This document shows, piece after piece, positions 24,173 through 35,365 of a stretch of 64,000 bases of DNA. Position 1 is the first letter of the stretch; each line of letters begins with the position of its first letter. Both the position numbers and the translations under genes were made by a program. The notes under the pieces were generated by a model. It did no database searches, was not told the origin of the DNA, and saw only the letters and a program-made list of their open reading frames with translations. The stretch is from contig JAGMVK010000017.1 of NCBI GenBank assembly GCA_020747065.1, positions 496,001-560,000 on the forward strand. The letters are read 5' to 3'. This stretch comes from Cadophora sp. MPI-SDFR-AT-0126 (taxonomy: Eukaryota > Ascomycota > Leotiomycetes > Helotiales > Ploettnerulaceae).

Positions 24173-24764
24173 CTAGACCAGAACGCCCTTGTCTGCAACT
24201 TTCTCCGCGCTTGCCCCAGTCGACTCGTATCTCCTGCCAAACCGCGACATTTCGATTCCAAGAATTGTTGTGGAAGCCATCCAGGCGACAAAACTCAGGG
24301 CGCCGAAAACTGCATCGACTTTCGCTGCGGTACAAATGCTTCCTTGGCAGTACTTGAGCTGGCCGAGGAAAACCGAAAGAGCAATGAAGCCCGCGAGGTA
24401 GAGTCCACTGACTAGGGACTGAACAATGAATAGAATGTATTGATTCGACGCTGCAGTTGGTTAGTTTGACGAAGAGTTTGAGGTAATTTTGCAGAATTGT
24501 CTGGCTTACCCTTGGGTGCGAATCGAGGCGCAAGCTCTAGAAAGAGCAGTGAAAGAAGTGAGAAAGACGAGACGAAGATGAGGAAATTTATTTGTGTAGC
24601 GGAATGATATCCAGTTTGATTTTGTACGAATGCGACTGATTAAATGATCAGCGAAGTCTCAATTGTGAGTAGCTCTTCGCCATACCATAGCTAGAAAGTG
24701 CCAGCACTACGATAGAAAAGACTGTCTGCAAGATGCGCAGCGGGATATTGTATTTCGGAGTCAT
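24173..24764 (-). CDS. MARVEL-like four-helix membrane protein
   Basis: Fungal MARVEL-type membrane protein, 160 aa. Three exons (24686-24764, 24510-24635, 24173-24450) join in phase. Start MTPKYNIPLRILQTVFSIVV is the usual opening of this fungal family: a short basic N-terminus running into helix 1. Helix 2 is in exon 2 (INFLIFVSSFSLLSLLFLE), helix 3 near QYILFIVQSLVSGLYLAGF, and helix 4 near VFGALSFVAWMASTTILGI. The tail is short and polar. MARVEL proteins act in membrane apposition and plasma-membrane organisation; the specific role is unknown. The same-strand frame extending upstream to about 25106 lacks family support and is probably the 5' untranslated region. Confidence 0.8.
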
Positions 24765-25553
24765 TTTGAAGTGTGATGAAAGAGAGCCAGCTCTCGGGAA
24801 AGAATTGAATTGAGATAGAAAGGGGAAAGAAATAAAAAAGGGTATAAGTGTCGAGGCAAGATGAGAACAAAGTTGAAAGACCAAAAAGAAAAGAACAGAA
24901 CACAAGTATAATTTTTTTTCATGATGCCAACCAGCTAGCATGGAACATGAGACGATCCTCCTGTTGCTGCGGAGACCGACCGACAAAGACCCAGGAAGTT
25001 TCGAAACGGGCAGGGTGCAGGCTTCAAAAATACAGCGGCCAAGCTTCTGCTTCCGAAGGAAATTTAATTCTCTTGTTGGGATGCCCCGGGCGGAGATTTT
25101 GTGCATGAGCCTCCGAGGCGAGATCGCTTATTTTGAGTTTTCAGGGTCCTGAAACCGGCTGGTAAGGAAGGGTCCAAGCTTGAAAGGAACAGAATTGACT
25201 TTGGGGGATGAGACGACATCTGTTCATCTGATTGCAGCTGAATTGGGTGTGAGTTGATGGAATTGGTCTTGGAGTAAAGCTAATGTACCAAGTTGAAAGA
25301 CCTAGAGCTCGATTGAAGTCTGAAAAAAACTCGAGATCATATGTCGAAGTAAATTTACGAGTCATGACTCTTCATCGAGCGATTTCTAGGCAAAGTGCCA
25401 GAGTTGCGAGATGAGCTTGCAGAACAGGTTTACGTACGAAAAAACACTCATGAGCAAATCAAGATTCGCTTTGCGATGCCATCGTTGAAGAGTGTCAGAG
25501 CAACCAGTCCCATTTCTACTTAAAACCCTCACCTCTCGTTGACAAAACCAAAT
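24765..25553. other. Intergenic, nothing recognised
   Basis: Promoter of the minus-strand MARVEL gene and 3' region of the secreted-peptide gene. No gene recognised. Confidence 0.45.
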
Positions 25554-25907
25554 TTAATTACCGTAAGCATCGTTCTAGATCCAGGGTCGGGTGGGGGTCA
25601 GAAAGCAATTTACAGCACTCGGAACAGGGCAACACTTACACAGATCTCGGAACACTTCGTCTGAGCCAAAGCCAGAACAGTTGAAGTACAAGTAACGGCA
25701 CACTGAGAAGAACTATTAGTAAACTCAAGTCAAAGAGATGTGATTTTCAGGATGTGGATGTACAATAACCTTGCCAATTGTGTCACCAACTGATCGATGC
25801 GCAACCGAGATGCCGATGTTTCTAGCCTCAATCATAGAAGCTTCCGTACCAGACTGAACTGCAGCGGCGGTGATAAGAAGAAGAGCTAGGATTGTAATGA
25901 ATTGCAT
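25554..25907 (-). CDS. Small secreted peptide, twin CX3C motif (73 aa)
   Basis: Three short exons (25770-25907, 25640-25702, 25554-25574) make a 73-aa precursor; joins are in phase and use GT-AG. The N-terminus MQFITILALLLITAAAVQSG is a clear secretory signal with likely cleavage near residue 18-20. The rest is about 53 residues with exactly four cysteines, CAVTC and CSEIC, spaced CX3C-X11-CX3C, all encoded by exon 2. The first exon alone reads on into the intron and stops, so an unspliced reading would miss the cysteines. The pattern predicts a disulfide-stapled helical hairpin. Candidate effector or antimicrobial-type peptide; function is inference. Exon 3 (NDAYGN) is the least certain part. 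Confidence 0.7.
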
Positions 25908-26146
25908 GTTGAAGGGTTTCTTTTTGAGTGGGTGAAGCTGAGAAGTGGAGTGAGGAGAAGTGATGAAAGTTAGGAGATAATTTGACGAAATGAAATTATT
26001 TGATGAATGGGATAATACAATTCTGAGAATCGTGCCATCTTATCTATTTTCTGATATCTGGGCTACCCATGAGCATAGCCACAAATATATTCATCTCCTA
26101 CCTTTGGTTGAGATAGGGCAAACAGTAAATCCCTTATGAGTCAGTC
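25908..26146. promoter_or_regulatory. Promoter of the secreted-peptide gene
   Basis: Upstream (on the minus strand) of the peptide gene. The leader just before the start is pyrimidine-rich when read on the minus strand (TCTCCTCACTCCACTTCTCAG), typical of well-expressed fungal genes. Confidence 0.4.
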
Positions 26147-26560
26147 TCAGCGTTCATCCCTCCAGACAACCATCAACCTCTCTCCGGCACTGCCTTGGAG
26201 ATCTGCCAGACTCCCTGCAAGGGCGCTTGCGTGAGTCTTCACACTGGTGATGAACCTTGGGATCGAAGAGCTAGCAGGTGTCTTTTCCAGACCCTCATCT
26301 CTGCTGGACTTGCTTCCTCTCTCTGCAAGCTCCCACATTTGGAAAGACATGTGATAAAGAAGCTCAAAATTCAACACCCTTTGTAAGCATGAGATACGTT
26401 CTTCATCGAGTGGTTTAGTGGATGGAAATTGGCGTTGAATGCTTGATATTGAGGGTTGCGACAGGAACGCTAGGAGCTGGGCGGGGACATGTAGTAGCAA
26501 TGGGTCGGAACCTCTCGCAGATACAAATTGAATCAGGATCTCATCAAGTTTGATTCATTT
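26147..26560 (-). pseudogene. Orphan ORF fragment, possible gene remnant
   Basis: About 135 codons open after a stop near 26560, with no ATG until well inside the helical part. The composition is protein-like: alternating hydrophobic and acidic helices (LDEILIQFVSARGSDPLLL, RVLNFELLYHMSFQMWELAE, AGERLMVVWRDER) rather than a random shadow. The family was not recognised. The permease gene ends at 26628 on the same strand, leaving under 70 bp for any missing 5' exon, so an intact gene is unlikely. It may be the 3' end of a deleted gene, or chance. Confidence 0.3.
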
Positions 26561-26627
26561 CAAGATAGAGTATGTGAGACTTGATACTGAAAATTGATCG
26601 CGAGACTATTGGTTCTTCCTTGCCAAT

Positions 26628-28372
26628 TTACCACACGTATCTGAAATGTATGTTTTGCTTATCCGTCAAGTCCTTGAAATCCGTATCCCGATGAACCTTC
26701 TGTCCTGGAGCTGAATCAAGCTTGTCTCTTCGGCGATTCTCGTATGCACAATATGCCATATACGCAAGTATTGTCATGATGGACAGGACGTACGAAGCCA
26801 GGATTGCTCCCATGCCGAGGGGATATAGTGGTGCTTGATCCACCTTGAAGAATTGTGGCGCGATGATGTTCGATACACAATATGCAATGAAGATTAGGCA
26901 ATTGGTGGTAATTTTCTTGGTATGGCCACTGTACAGAATTAGCCTTGTTGGGGACCGAATAATCAGGTGAGCTTACGCAGTATTAGCCGTACTCATACCC
27001 AGCCCAACGATATAAGGCCCCAAATAAAAGTACGACATATAAAGAGCTGCCAGTCGCCCGTTGAGGTGATCAAGTGGTAAGGTGTATAGGAATACAGCAG
27101 AGATCATCCCAACGATCAAGCCAAAAATGACCCATGTGCCGCGTAATTGATGCTTGGAGACGTACTTGGCGCATAGGAACACACCTCCGTTGCAGATGTA
27201 ACTCGACAGCGTCTGGATGATACCAGTCGGCATGGTAAGAAGAGTTGATCTCTGGGGTGTATACCCAAGTCCATTGATGATCAGAGGTGCGAACTAGGCC
27301 GCGATTAGTTTTAAAATTTGAAGTGCTTGGGAAAGCTGAGCACTTACATTTGTCAATCCACCATTCGGTATGCTGACCCAAATATTGAACAGGAAGATCA
27401 ACCAGGTCTTTGGGTCCGTGAAAGCCTCGATCATCTGTTCCTTCTTGAAAACCTTGCTTTCAACACCCGTTTGGTCTGCACGAATTCTGTCGATAGTGAT
27501 TGCCTTCTGACGTTCCGTGACAAACTTCGCCTTGACTGGATTATCCGGAGTGAAGATTCCCATGATGATCGCCCACACACAGGTCATTGCTCCTGTGATC
27601 CAGAAGAAATATCTCCATTCGTCGGGTCCGGAGATGAAACCAATTGCATACCCAATCGGGCCCGTAAAGCAGACGGATAGCCCTGTATACATCAGCCCTG
27701 TGCGAATCGGTTGTTCCCTTTCGCAATAAGTTAGCATATACTCTCGGTTTTGATTCGGATCTCTTACCTCCTCGGATACCACATTCCAAGTATCAAGAAA
27801 TTTCCTGGTAGGATCGGGGCCTCCAGTGCACCCAGGATGATTCGGAGGGCAATCAAAGTCTGAAAATTCTTGGAGAATCCCGTACTGATCAGCACGATAC
27901 CCCATATGAATTGCACCCCTGACATGGTCTTTGCAATCGGAAGCCGCTGGAGAGCATATCCGCCAGGTAAACTCGACACAAGGTATCCAAACTAGGAGGA
28001 TGTGAGCTCAAGTATCAATTGACATGGAAATCGCCGTGCCGGTCTTTAACTTACGTAGAAAGCGGATCCAACCCAAGAGTAACGGTTCCCAGTCAGCCCT
28101 GTGGCGTCTCTCATTCCGTACAAAGCAGCTGTCGAGCTTGTAACTTTGTCCATAGCTGCGAGGGTGATGTTCAACCACAAGATTGGCACCAGCCGGAGAT
28201 CTAGCTTCCATCTCAGCCTCTTTTCCTCAGCGGCCGTGTAAGCATTCTCTCCATCTAAGGCATCAGCGTAGGCTGCAGCAATATCGCCATCAGAGTGATT
28301 GAACATCTGGCCATGGGCCACATCTTTCGAGTCGCTGGTCGTGTCGACTGGCATCTTTACGTCCGACATCAT
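26628..28372 (-). CDS. MFS permease, Dal5/anion:cation symporter family
   Basis: Allantoate-permease-like MFS carrier, 509 aa. Five exons (28055-28372, 27768-27991, 27348-27717, 26977-27293, 26628-26928), all joins in phase. The N-terminal cytosolic tail leads into EEKRLRWKLDLRLVPILWL, the hallmark start of this family, then helix 1 (NITLAAMDKV) and YSWVGSAFYFGYL. Further family segments are GGYALQRLPIAKTMSG, LIALRIILGALEAPILPG, and RTGLMYTGLSVCFTGPIGYAIG. The C-terminal half has NGLGYTPQRSTLLTMPTG and YLGPYIVGLGMSTANTAGHTKK. The tail is hydrophilic. The family moves organic anions such as allantoate, dipeptides, nicotinate and other carboxylates. Divergent from the isocitrate-lyase-like gene across 811 bp, suggesting uptake of that enzyme's substrate. 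Confidence 0.9.
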
Positions 28373-29183
28373 GTTGAGAGTTGAAGGAGGAGAGGAACAA
28401 TGTCGACTGATCCTACAGCTAGACGAGGTGATCTTGGCTGACTTTGTACTTCTGCACTACGGCGGCACCAAGATATTGGTATCAATGGATTGAAGTGTGC
28501 ACAGTCTGACGAAGCTGGAGAGAGTCATGTCGATTTACCCCGGTGGCGCGGCAAGATTACAGTCGGTGGTTGTTATCACTTTGATAGGGCAGAAACAGGG
28601 TCTTCCGTGATATCATCGGGCTACTCACCGTCGCCGTCAAGAGCGTGAGAGATGGTGGAGGTGGTTGGACCCCGCCAAGGATCACGACCCAAAGAAGTTT
28701 AGATTTCGGGGTCCAAGGCCGAAACAAAATGCATTAGGACAAGCGCATGTATACCCCACAAGATGTCCACGACAACGTCCTTGTCCTCTACCATCAAAAG
28801 TGGGAGAAAAGCAGCTGGACATCATCAACAGCCGAAAGGCACCCGTTTGTATCGTCGCGATTGACTTGCCCCATTGACGGTCGCTGTTCTGCTCTTTCCA
28901 TTCGGAGGCGTTGAAGTTGTCCCAGTGGACCCCGACCGAATCCAGGGTAAATGGGCTTGGAAGGAGATCCTATTGGCCCATCTCAAAGGAAAACTATCAT
29001 GCTATCTTCGTACAAGCCGAGGGCGATGTCAAGGAGGGCAATGCAAGGCTGAGGTAGGAAGAAGAAATGGTAGGTCCCAAAAACGACTGTGGGAAAGTTT
29101 CTTCCCAGCCTCGAAGTTCCTCTCTGCAACACTTTCTTCTATCTCCCTTTTTTATATCGTCAAACTCAATTCAGACCGTCGAA
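28373..29183. promoter_or_regulatory. Divergent promoter Dal5-like / ICL-like
   Basis: 811 bp between divergent start codons. The DNA just before 29184 is a pyrimidine-rich leader (CTTTCTTCTATCTCCC). Short frames here lack support. No long inverted repeat seen. Confidence 0.55.
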
Positions 29184-30947
29184 ATGCCTAGAATTACTCA
29201 GTCTTTGGATGCCGAGCAGGCGGACTTCGATTTGAAAGTGAAGCAGATCGAGGAGTGGTGGAGCACTCCAAGACAAGCTCACATTCAACGGTGAGTTTGC
29301 CTTCGCTGATGCTTCTCTTGCCATTCTAAAAAGAAGGGTTGATACAGACCATATTCTGCCACCAGAATTGCCTCGTTGAGAGGGCTGCTACCACAGAAGT
29401 ATGCCTCCAGCGAAATGGGTGTCAAGCTTTGGAACCTTCTCAATGAACATCGAGTCAATGGAACAAATGAGATGACCTTCGGAGTCACAGATCCCATCAT
29501 CGCATCGCAAATGGCAAAGCACCAACAGACTCTCTATGTCTCCGGAGCTCTTTGCGGGTTCTCCGAGGTGTCTGAGCCTGGGATGGACTGCTGTGACTAT
29601 CCTTTGGACACAGTGCCAAAGGTGGTGGACAAGATCTTCAAGTCTCAGATGTGGCACAGCCAGAGGCAAAATCATTACAGTATGTCAAACTCCCGGATAT
29701 GGCTTACGATCGCTGATGAACTGTCTGTAGGAATGCTGCAGCCGAAAGCGTTCCGCGACGAGCTTGAGAACTGGGATTATTTGACTCCCATTGTGGCCGA
29801 CGGTGACATGGGATTCGGCGGGCTGACTTCCACTGTCAAGATGACGAAGCTTTTCGTTGAAGCCGGCGTAGCTATGTTTCATTTGGATGACTTGGCGATT
29901 GGAAAGAAAAAATTCACCGTAGGACAGGGACGGACTGTCGTGCCAACTAGCGAATATCTAGACCGTTTGACTGCGGCAAGGATGCAAATTGATATTATGG
30001 GGTAAGAATTTTTCTGAAGGAATTCTGGTATGGCTATAACACTGACCTTATTCAGTGCCGATACAATGTTGCTTTGTCGTTGCGACGTCGACCATTCTGA
30101 ATTCATCACAGATGTCATCGATATTCGAGACCACAAGTACGTACGGGGAGCTACTTGTGAGGTCAAGAGTCTACAAGAAACATTGAGAGAAGCGGCCGAG
30201 AGCGGATCGTCGAATCTTCTCGCTGTCCGTGCGAAATGGATTAAGAGCGCAAAGCTTCTTACCTTTGACGAAGCTGTGAAGGAAGTCGCCACCGAAGAGG
30301 AGTGGGCTGCGTATACATCCAAGCTTGGATCCGGCATCAAATCTCTTAAAGACAGACGAGTCGCAGCAAAGGAGACTGTAAGCAAGGATATCTTCTTCGA
30401 CTGGGATCTGCCACGCTCGCGCGAAGGACAATTCTTTTACAAGTCCTGCGTAGAGGCTATTGTCGAACGCGCCCTTCTTGCAGCTCCACTTGGAGATGTC
30501 ACGTGGGCTAGGATGGATTTGCCGAACTGGAACGACCTCGTCTCCTTCCATACCCAAGTCCGAAAGGTCTTCCCTGATCGTCTCTTCGCATTCGGATACA
30601 CTGGAGACTATGATTACCCGAAGGCCGGCTTCACCCCTGAAGCCATCAAATCATTCCCGTCTGACTTGGCGAAGATGGGAGTTGCGTGGCAAGTGCAGCC
30701 AATTTGGTCGCTTCAAGGTCTCAATTATCAGACCGAAAAGTTTGCGAAGTTGTGGAAAGAGCGAGGAATTGAGGGTTATGTCGAGGAGATCCAGACGCCA
30801 GCTTTGGCTACAAAGCCTATGACGGACGGCTTTGAAAAGCCAAGCTATTCCGGTTCATACTTATGTGATGCATTTTGGGACACTGTTGCTGTTAGAGATA
30901 TCGGAGAAGGCGAGGCTGGGAAAATTAGCGAGAAGAGAATTCGTTGA
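29184..30947 (+). CDS. Isocitrate-lyase-fold protein lacking catalytic Cys
   Basis: Isocitrate lyase/PEP mutase superfamily, eukaryotic ICL architecture, 533 aa. Four exons: 29184-29290, 29348-29679, 29731-30001, 30056-30947. The homology runs the full length: EEWWSTPRQAHIQRPYSA at the N-terminus, EPGMDCCDYPLDTVPKVV, VADGDMGFGGLTSTVKMTK (metal-binding Asp region kept), FVEAGVAMFHLDDLAIG, SEYLDRLTAARMQIDIMGAD, and FDWDLPRSREGQFFYK. The catalytic KKCGH motif of isocitrate and methylisocitrate lyases is replaced by KKKFT (Lys207 in the cysteine position). The substrate-loop NLSPSFNW region reads FGYTGDYDYPKAGF. It is therefore unlikely to be a normal isocitrate lyase. It may use another carboxylate or be non-catalytic. 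Likely co-regulated with the divergent permease. Confidence 0.88.
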
Positions 30948-31509
30948 GGCTACTTGACGGAGGTAGCTCAACAGAGCGTTCATCAATTTATGAGGGCTTG
31001 CTTATTCACATAATTTCTTGCAATACAATGGAAACTCAGTTGCCAATCCTATACGGACTCCATGTGCGACAAATGACCTAAGTACCTACCAGATCGTTGG
31101 CCTCTTTGGCCGAAAGTTTGGCACTTGCGTTCACGTGCATGCCGTATAATTGCTCACTTTCCAGCCGTTTTCACGCGATGTAGTAGCTCGGGGCTTTGCG
31201 ATCCAATCGGCGCAGTTACCGGTTGTATACTCCGATGATTTTGAGTACATCGGTGTAAACAGAAGCATGAAGCCGTCCATTCCCAATATGTTCATACAAC
31301 CCCGCGCTTATCTCTAATTCGCTTATTTGTCAACATGCCCTATCAAGAGTGGGCAGTGGATCCGAGATAGTGCCCGCCAGCTCATCGCCGCCCATCGGCC
31401 TCAATCATCGATATGAAGATTTCTCTTTAGGAGTCGGGAGCAAGTGATCTTGATTTTTGATCTCAAGAACTAAAATACCAGAATCCAAAACCCCTTCACG
31501 TGACAATCG
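30948..31509. other. Intergenic between ICL-like and GGP-like genes
   Basis: About 560 bp with the promoter of the next plus-strand gene. No gene or repeat recognised. Confidence 0.45.
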
Positions 31510-32496
31510 ATGGCCCCAAGTCGTCTGCACCTAGCCGTTCTGGATTGCGATACCCCTGTACCGAACGTCTTACCAAGACGAGGGCTTTATAGTGATGTTT
31601 TCGAAAGTCTTTTGCGAGATGCTGCACTGAAGACACGGGGTCTCACAAAGTTGAAGCTTCATTTCAGTAGCTATAATTCAGTACAGGGAGAACTGCCTAC
31701 TTTTGAAGAGCTGCATCATATTGACGGATTAATCATTACGGGATCAGGTACTGTATAGCCTCACCCGTATTAGCAACAGCCACGGTTCGGTTCTGGCAGT
31801 AAAAGGACAACTTTGCTGAGACCAAATATAGCTGCGGCGGCCTACGATGCAGAGCCATGGATCAAATTACTTACGGAATTCGTCAAGAGTAAATTTCTTT
31901 CCCTCTCTACACCTTATTCAAAAATCCCTGACAGAAAGATAGACATATATATCTCTCATCCTCACATCAAACTCTTCGGATCCTGCTTCGGTCACCAACT
32001 AATCTGTAACGCGCTTTTTTCCACACCCCTCGCACCAGTCGTCTCTCGGGATCCAAAAGGTTACGAGCTCGGCGTCCACCCCATAACTCTCACCAGTGCC
32101 TTCTTAACACGCTTTGGATTGGTGACATCCAACTCCTCCAATCCAAAAGAACTCCGTCTGCAATTTGTGCACGCCGACCACGTGGTTGTGCACACTTTGC
32201 CGGAAGGTTTCCACTCGATCGGAAGGTCAAAACACTGCGCGTTGCAAGGGATTTGGAAGAAAGGGCGGGTATTGACGTACCAGGGACATGCAGAGTTTGA
32301 TCGATTCATAAATGGGGAGACGATCAAGGCATTCAGAAGGCCGGAGTGGAGTGATCAGTATCTCGCAGATGCGTTGAATGCTGTCGATGCCGATGATGAT
32401 GCGATATGGGCTGCCGGCGTGATGTTGAAGTTCTTTTTGGAGAGGATGGAGTCAAGGAGAACTGGGTCGAGGGCTAGCTATCAGATCTTACACTGA
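31510..32496 (+). CDS. Class I glutamine amidotransferase-like, GGP/YLR126C type
   Basis: Stand-alone class I GATase-fold hydrolase, 282 aa. Exons 31510-31747, 31832-31888 and 31943-32496; the third acceptor (ending AAAGATAG) was chosen because it alone keeps the HPHIKLFGSCFGHQ frame. The start MAPSRLHLAVLDCDTP suits this family. IDGLIITGS is the oxyanion-side strand. The nucleophile is Cys113 in FGSCFGHQ; the His214 and Glu216 pair is in QGHAEFD. Synthase domains are absent. Plant gamma-glutamyl peptidase GGP1 and yeast YLR126C share this architecture, so hydrolysis of a gamma-glutamyl bond is a reasonable hypothesis. The neighbouring 5-oxoprolinase and glutamate-type transporter fit that. 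Other amidohydrolase substrates are possible. Confidence 0.87.
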
Positions 32497-32839
32497 ACAT
32501 AAATCTCAGAGCCTTATTACCTTCCAGAGACAGGCCCTCGGATGTATTTGGCGGATGATTTGGAAGCAAATCTCATGCTTAAGAGATCTGGGCCTCACAA
32601 AATCATGGCTTGAGTGGATATTGCTGCTTTTGTTGATTTTTGAGGGAGATGAATGAGATGCTAAGCGAGAATCGAGGATGATTGAGAAGCATCAAGTTTC
32701 GCTTTAAATCCTCTCATTTTAGTTCACAATCTTCATAAAGTGTTATGAAATCTCTGTCTATCTTTCCCCCCAAAAAAGAATACGATCCAGGAGCCCGAAT
32801 CACGGATCTTGCGCCGAATCGCACAGGAGGAATGACAAT
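32497..32839. other. Convergent 3' intergenic region
   Basis: Between the 3' ends of the GATase-like gene (plus) and the Ap4A-phosphorylase-like gene (minus). No gene recognised. Confidence 0.5.
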
Positions 32840-33846
32840 CTACTTCTCAACTACCCCAAATTGACACAACAAATTCATCGGTCCTCGATTAATCCAGTCT
32901 TGCACATCCTCCGGTTTTGTTACCCAGACCATTCCTGCCATTGAAGCTGCATTTGCTGCTAGATTTCCTTTTCTCGCGCAGGACCTCGGGATTACCAACA
33001 TCCACTCATTTACCAGAATGACATTATGAGCATTCTCGACCCCTGAACGGATCTTCAGTGTTTCGTACACGCTCACAAGGTCCGAGACATCTGGAGCGGA
33101 TGACAATAGTTTCACTGCGTGTCGAAACGGTAAACCTCGAACTTCGTTCTTCTCTTCACATGAATTAGCTCAACAACGTTTCTAACCTGAGCCACATGAC
33201 GCATACCATCATCAATTCCCAAAGCATCAGGAAACATCTCAAAGTCCTCTTCTTCTGGCCGAGGTAGAACTTGTAAATGCTTATGCCCAATGGAACTTCC
33301 AGCTTCAACCCCGCAATTGTAAATCACCATATGTCCGGTTTTCAATCTGCCCAGGACGTTCCACGCCGCAGCGAAATCAACAGCATTTAAGTGATCAGAC
33401 TGAGGGGTGAAGACGGTCGTGTGAAGTACATATTGCGGTCTGACGACACAGTATTTGTTGAGGATGAGTTTATGAGATGGTCCGATGAAATTGATCACGA
33501 AATCGGGGTCAGTGTCTGAGAAGACATTCTGGTCGGATGTGCGGCCAGGATCGTCCGCTTCTTGGATGGGTTTCTTGGTGTAGCTTGGAGTACTGCGAAA
33601 TTGAAACTGGTTGAGTTGTTATTCATGTACTTTTGCAAATAAGACGATGTTCGACATAGGAATTGAGGAACGGACTTTGAAGCAACCAGTCTGGACTAAA
33701 CGTGGGGTATTTGGCTGCCAGAACAGCTCTCTTCGTTCGACAAGGACATCAAAATGCCGCACGGCTCGGGCTTCTAAGCTTTCTGCTTCCATGATGTGCT
33801 TTAGAATCGTCCTGTTGATTCCTTGGTCGCTTATTCCTGAGGTCAT
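32840..33846 (-). CDS. Ap4A phosphorylase / ATP adenylyltransferase-like HIT protein
   Basis: Diadenosine tetraphosphate phosphorylase (Apa2-type) of the HIT superfamily, which splits Ap4A into ATP and ADP in yeast. 294 aa, exons 33676-33846, 33207-33606 and 32840-33153. The catalytic histidine motif is GHKHLQ, with His165/His167, preceded by the acidic-rich family segment FTPQSDHLNAVDFAAAW and NCGVEAGSSIG. The last intron is placed from a GTATGC donor at 33206 to an AAG acceptor, the choice that keeps GLPFRHAVKLL in frame. The first intron uses a less usual GTCCGT donor. The C-terminal WMLVIPRSCAR strand is typical (peptide WMxxxPR). Tandem with the aminotransferase, 107 bp apart. The start at 33846 could be replaced by a Met 18 residues on. 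Confidence 0.85.
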
Positions 33847-33953
33847 GCCGGCAAGGTGGCAAAGTCGCAGCTACGGTAGCTTTGTCAGCAGCTCCACTTT
33901 GTTCGCGCCGACGTCAACATGGGAGAAAAATATGTTTGCCAGTGTCAAATCGT

Positions 33954-35365
33954 TTATTTCTTTCCTTCAGCTAACATATTTTTCAACAGACTGGCTAATC
34001 TCTCAATACCTTCCCGAATCTCACTTTCTTCATGCCAAGCCCAGCATAATCTTGCACCATTTCCAAACCCCTTTTTTGACCTCTCCTCACTCTTTGCATC
34101 TCCCTTAACAACAAACATCTTTCCATATGCGAATTTGACCGCATAGTCATCCAAAGCTCGCTTTGCGATGATATCCGCGCTTGGGAGTTCCGAAGGAAAC
34201 GAGATGTATGTGAAGAATCCACCTGCCGGCACGACGACGTTTTCCCTTTGTGGAACTATGTAAGGTGCACCAGTGTTGACTCGAACACCCAGTGGCTCCA
34301 AGTGTGTTGTGATGGCACTCATCAAGACTTTATATCTCGAGTGGTAGATCGGGATCAAGCTCTCATCGATATGTTTTTGCATAGCTCCCGAGCTGAGAAG
34401 ATGATGTAGGAAGGTGGAAGTGAGATGGGAAGGAGCGCCTCCGGATCGTGTTGCACCACTAGAGACTCGTGTTAGCATTTCTGGGCACTCTTTACGATTT
34501 GACCGAGGCAGCCATACTTCTCTGAAAGCCTCAACGTCATTTTTGCAGAGGTTTCGGCCCATCCCACTCTCACTCCTGGAGCCACGATTTTGGAAAATGA
34601 GCCATTACTGATGCTATTCCCCCAAGATTCAGCTGAGCTCGAAGCTCGATCGAGATCGACAATTCGAGGCGGAATTGGAGCAAGTTCCAAGGACGATGAA
34701 TTTAGCTCCTCGGTTGGCCAGCGCAAGAAATCGTATACTTCGTCTGCGATAATCAAGACGTCGAAATCGCGGGCCAGCGCAAGGAGCTCTTCGCGAACCG
34801 AAGTGGACATTGTTTTAGCGCTGGGGTTTGAAAACGTTGGCGTGATGTAGAGGAGATGCCTAAACACTTTCCCATATTGACTTGGAGGTTTCAATTCTAT
34901 CCCATCGTTCCCACTTACTCCACCCTCAAACTTCGAGAGCTCTGTCCGGAAGAAATCGATGTCGATACCATGTTCATTTTCAGGAACTCCTCTCAACCTG
35001 TCGGAGAATCCCGCATCCTGAAAGATCGTACAAGCCAAGAAGTACGTAGGTTCAACCATCCATACTCTTTTGGTAATATGAGGATCCGAGAAGACTTGCA
35101 AGACGCTGGCAAGGTTTTGAGAAGCCCCTCCAGTGATAACTATGCGTTCTTTCGGAATTGCTCCAACAGAGGGGAGGTAGAACTCTGACAACCATTTAGC
35201 TATTGACTCTCGTAGAGCTGTGTATCCCAGGTCTGGGCCGTATATGAGAGCATTCTTTGCAATCTCAGGGTCCAGTAGAGTGGCAGTGGTTGCAGCTGCA
35301 AGCTGTTCAGCTGGGAAGAGGCGTGGCGAAGGCCACCCCAGTTGAAGATTAATTGGCGAAAGCAT
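33954..35365 (-). CDS. PLP-dependent aminotransferase, class I/II
   Basis: Fold-type I aminotransferase, 450 aa, two exons (34518-35365, 33954-34458). The start is set at MLSPINLQLGWPSPRLFPAE, the usual family opening; an upstream in-frame Met exists. Residues seen: GPDLGYTALRESIAKW, VITGGASQNLASVL (cofactor phosphate side), TPTFSNPSAKTMS with the conserved Asn-Pro, ADEVYDFLRW with Asp and Tyr contacting PLP, and Lys259 in SFSKIVAPGVRVGWAE forming the Schiff base. The C-terminal domain has TRSGGAPSHLTS and GGFFTYISFP. It resembles 2-aminoadipate/kynurenine-type and valine-pyruvate-type enzymes that use 2-oxoglutarate and glutamate. Divergent from 5-oxoprolinase, so a link to glutamate metabolism is likely but inferred. 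Confidence 0.9.

Noticed and set aside
24765..25106. N-terminal extension of the MARVEL gene in the same frame
   Set aside because: The family starts at MTPKYNIPLR; the extension begins before a plausible leader and is not conserved in memory of the family.
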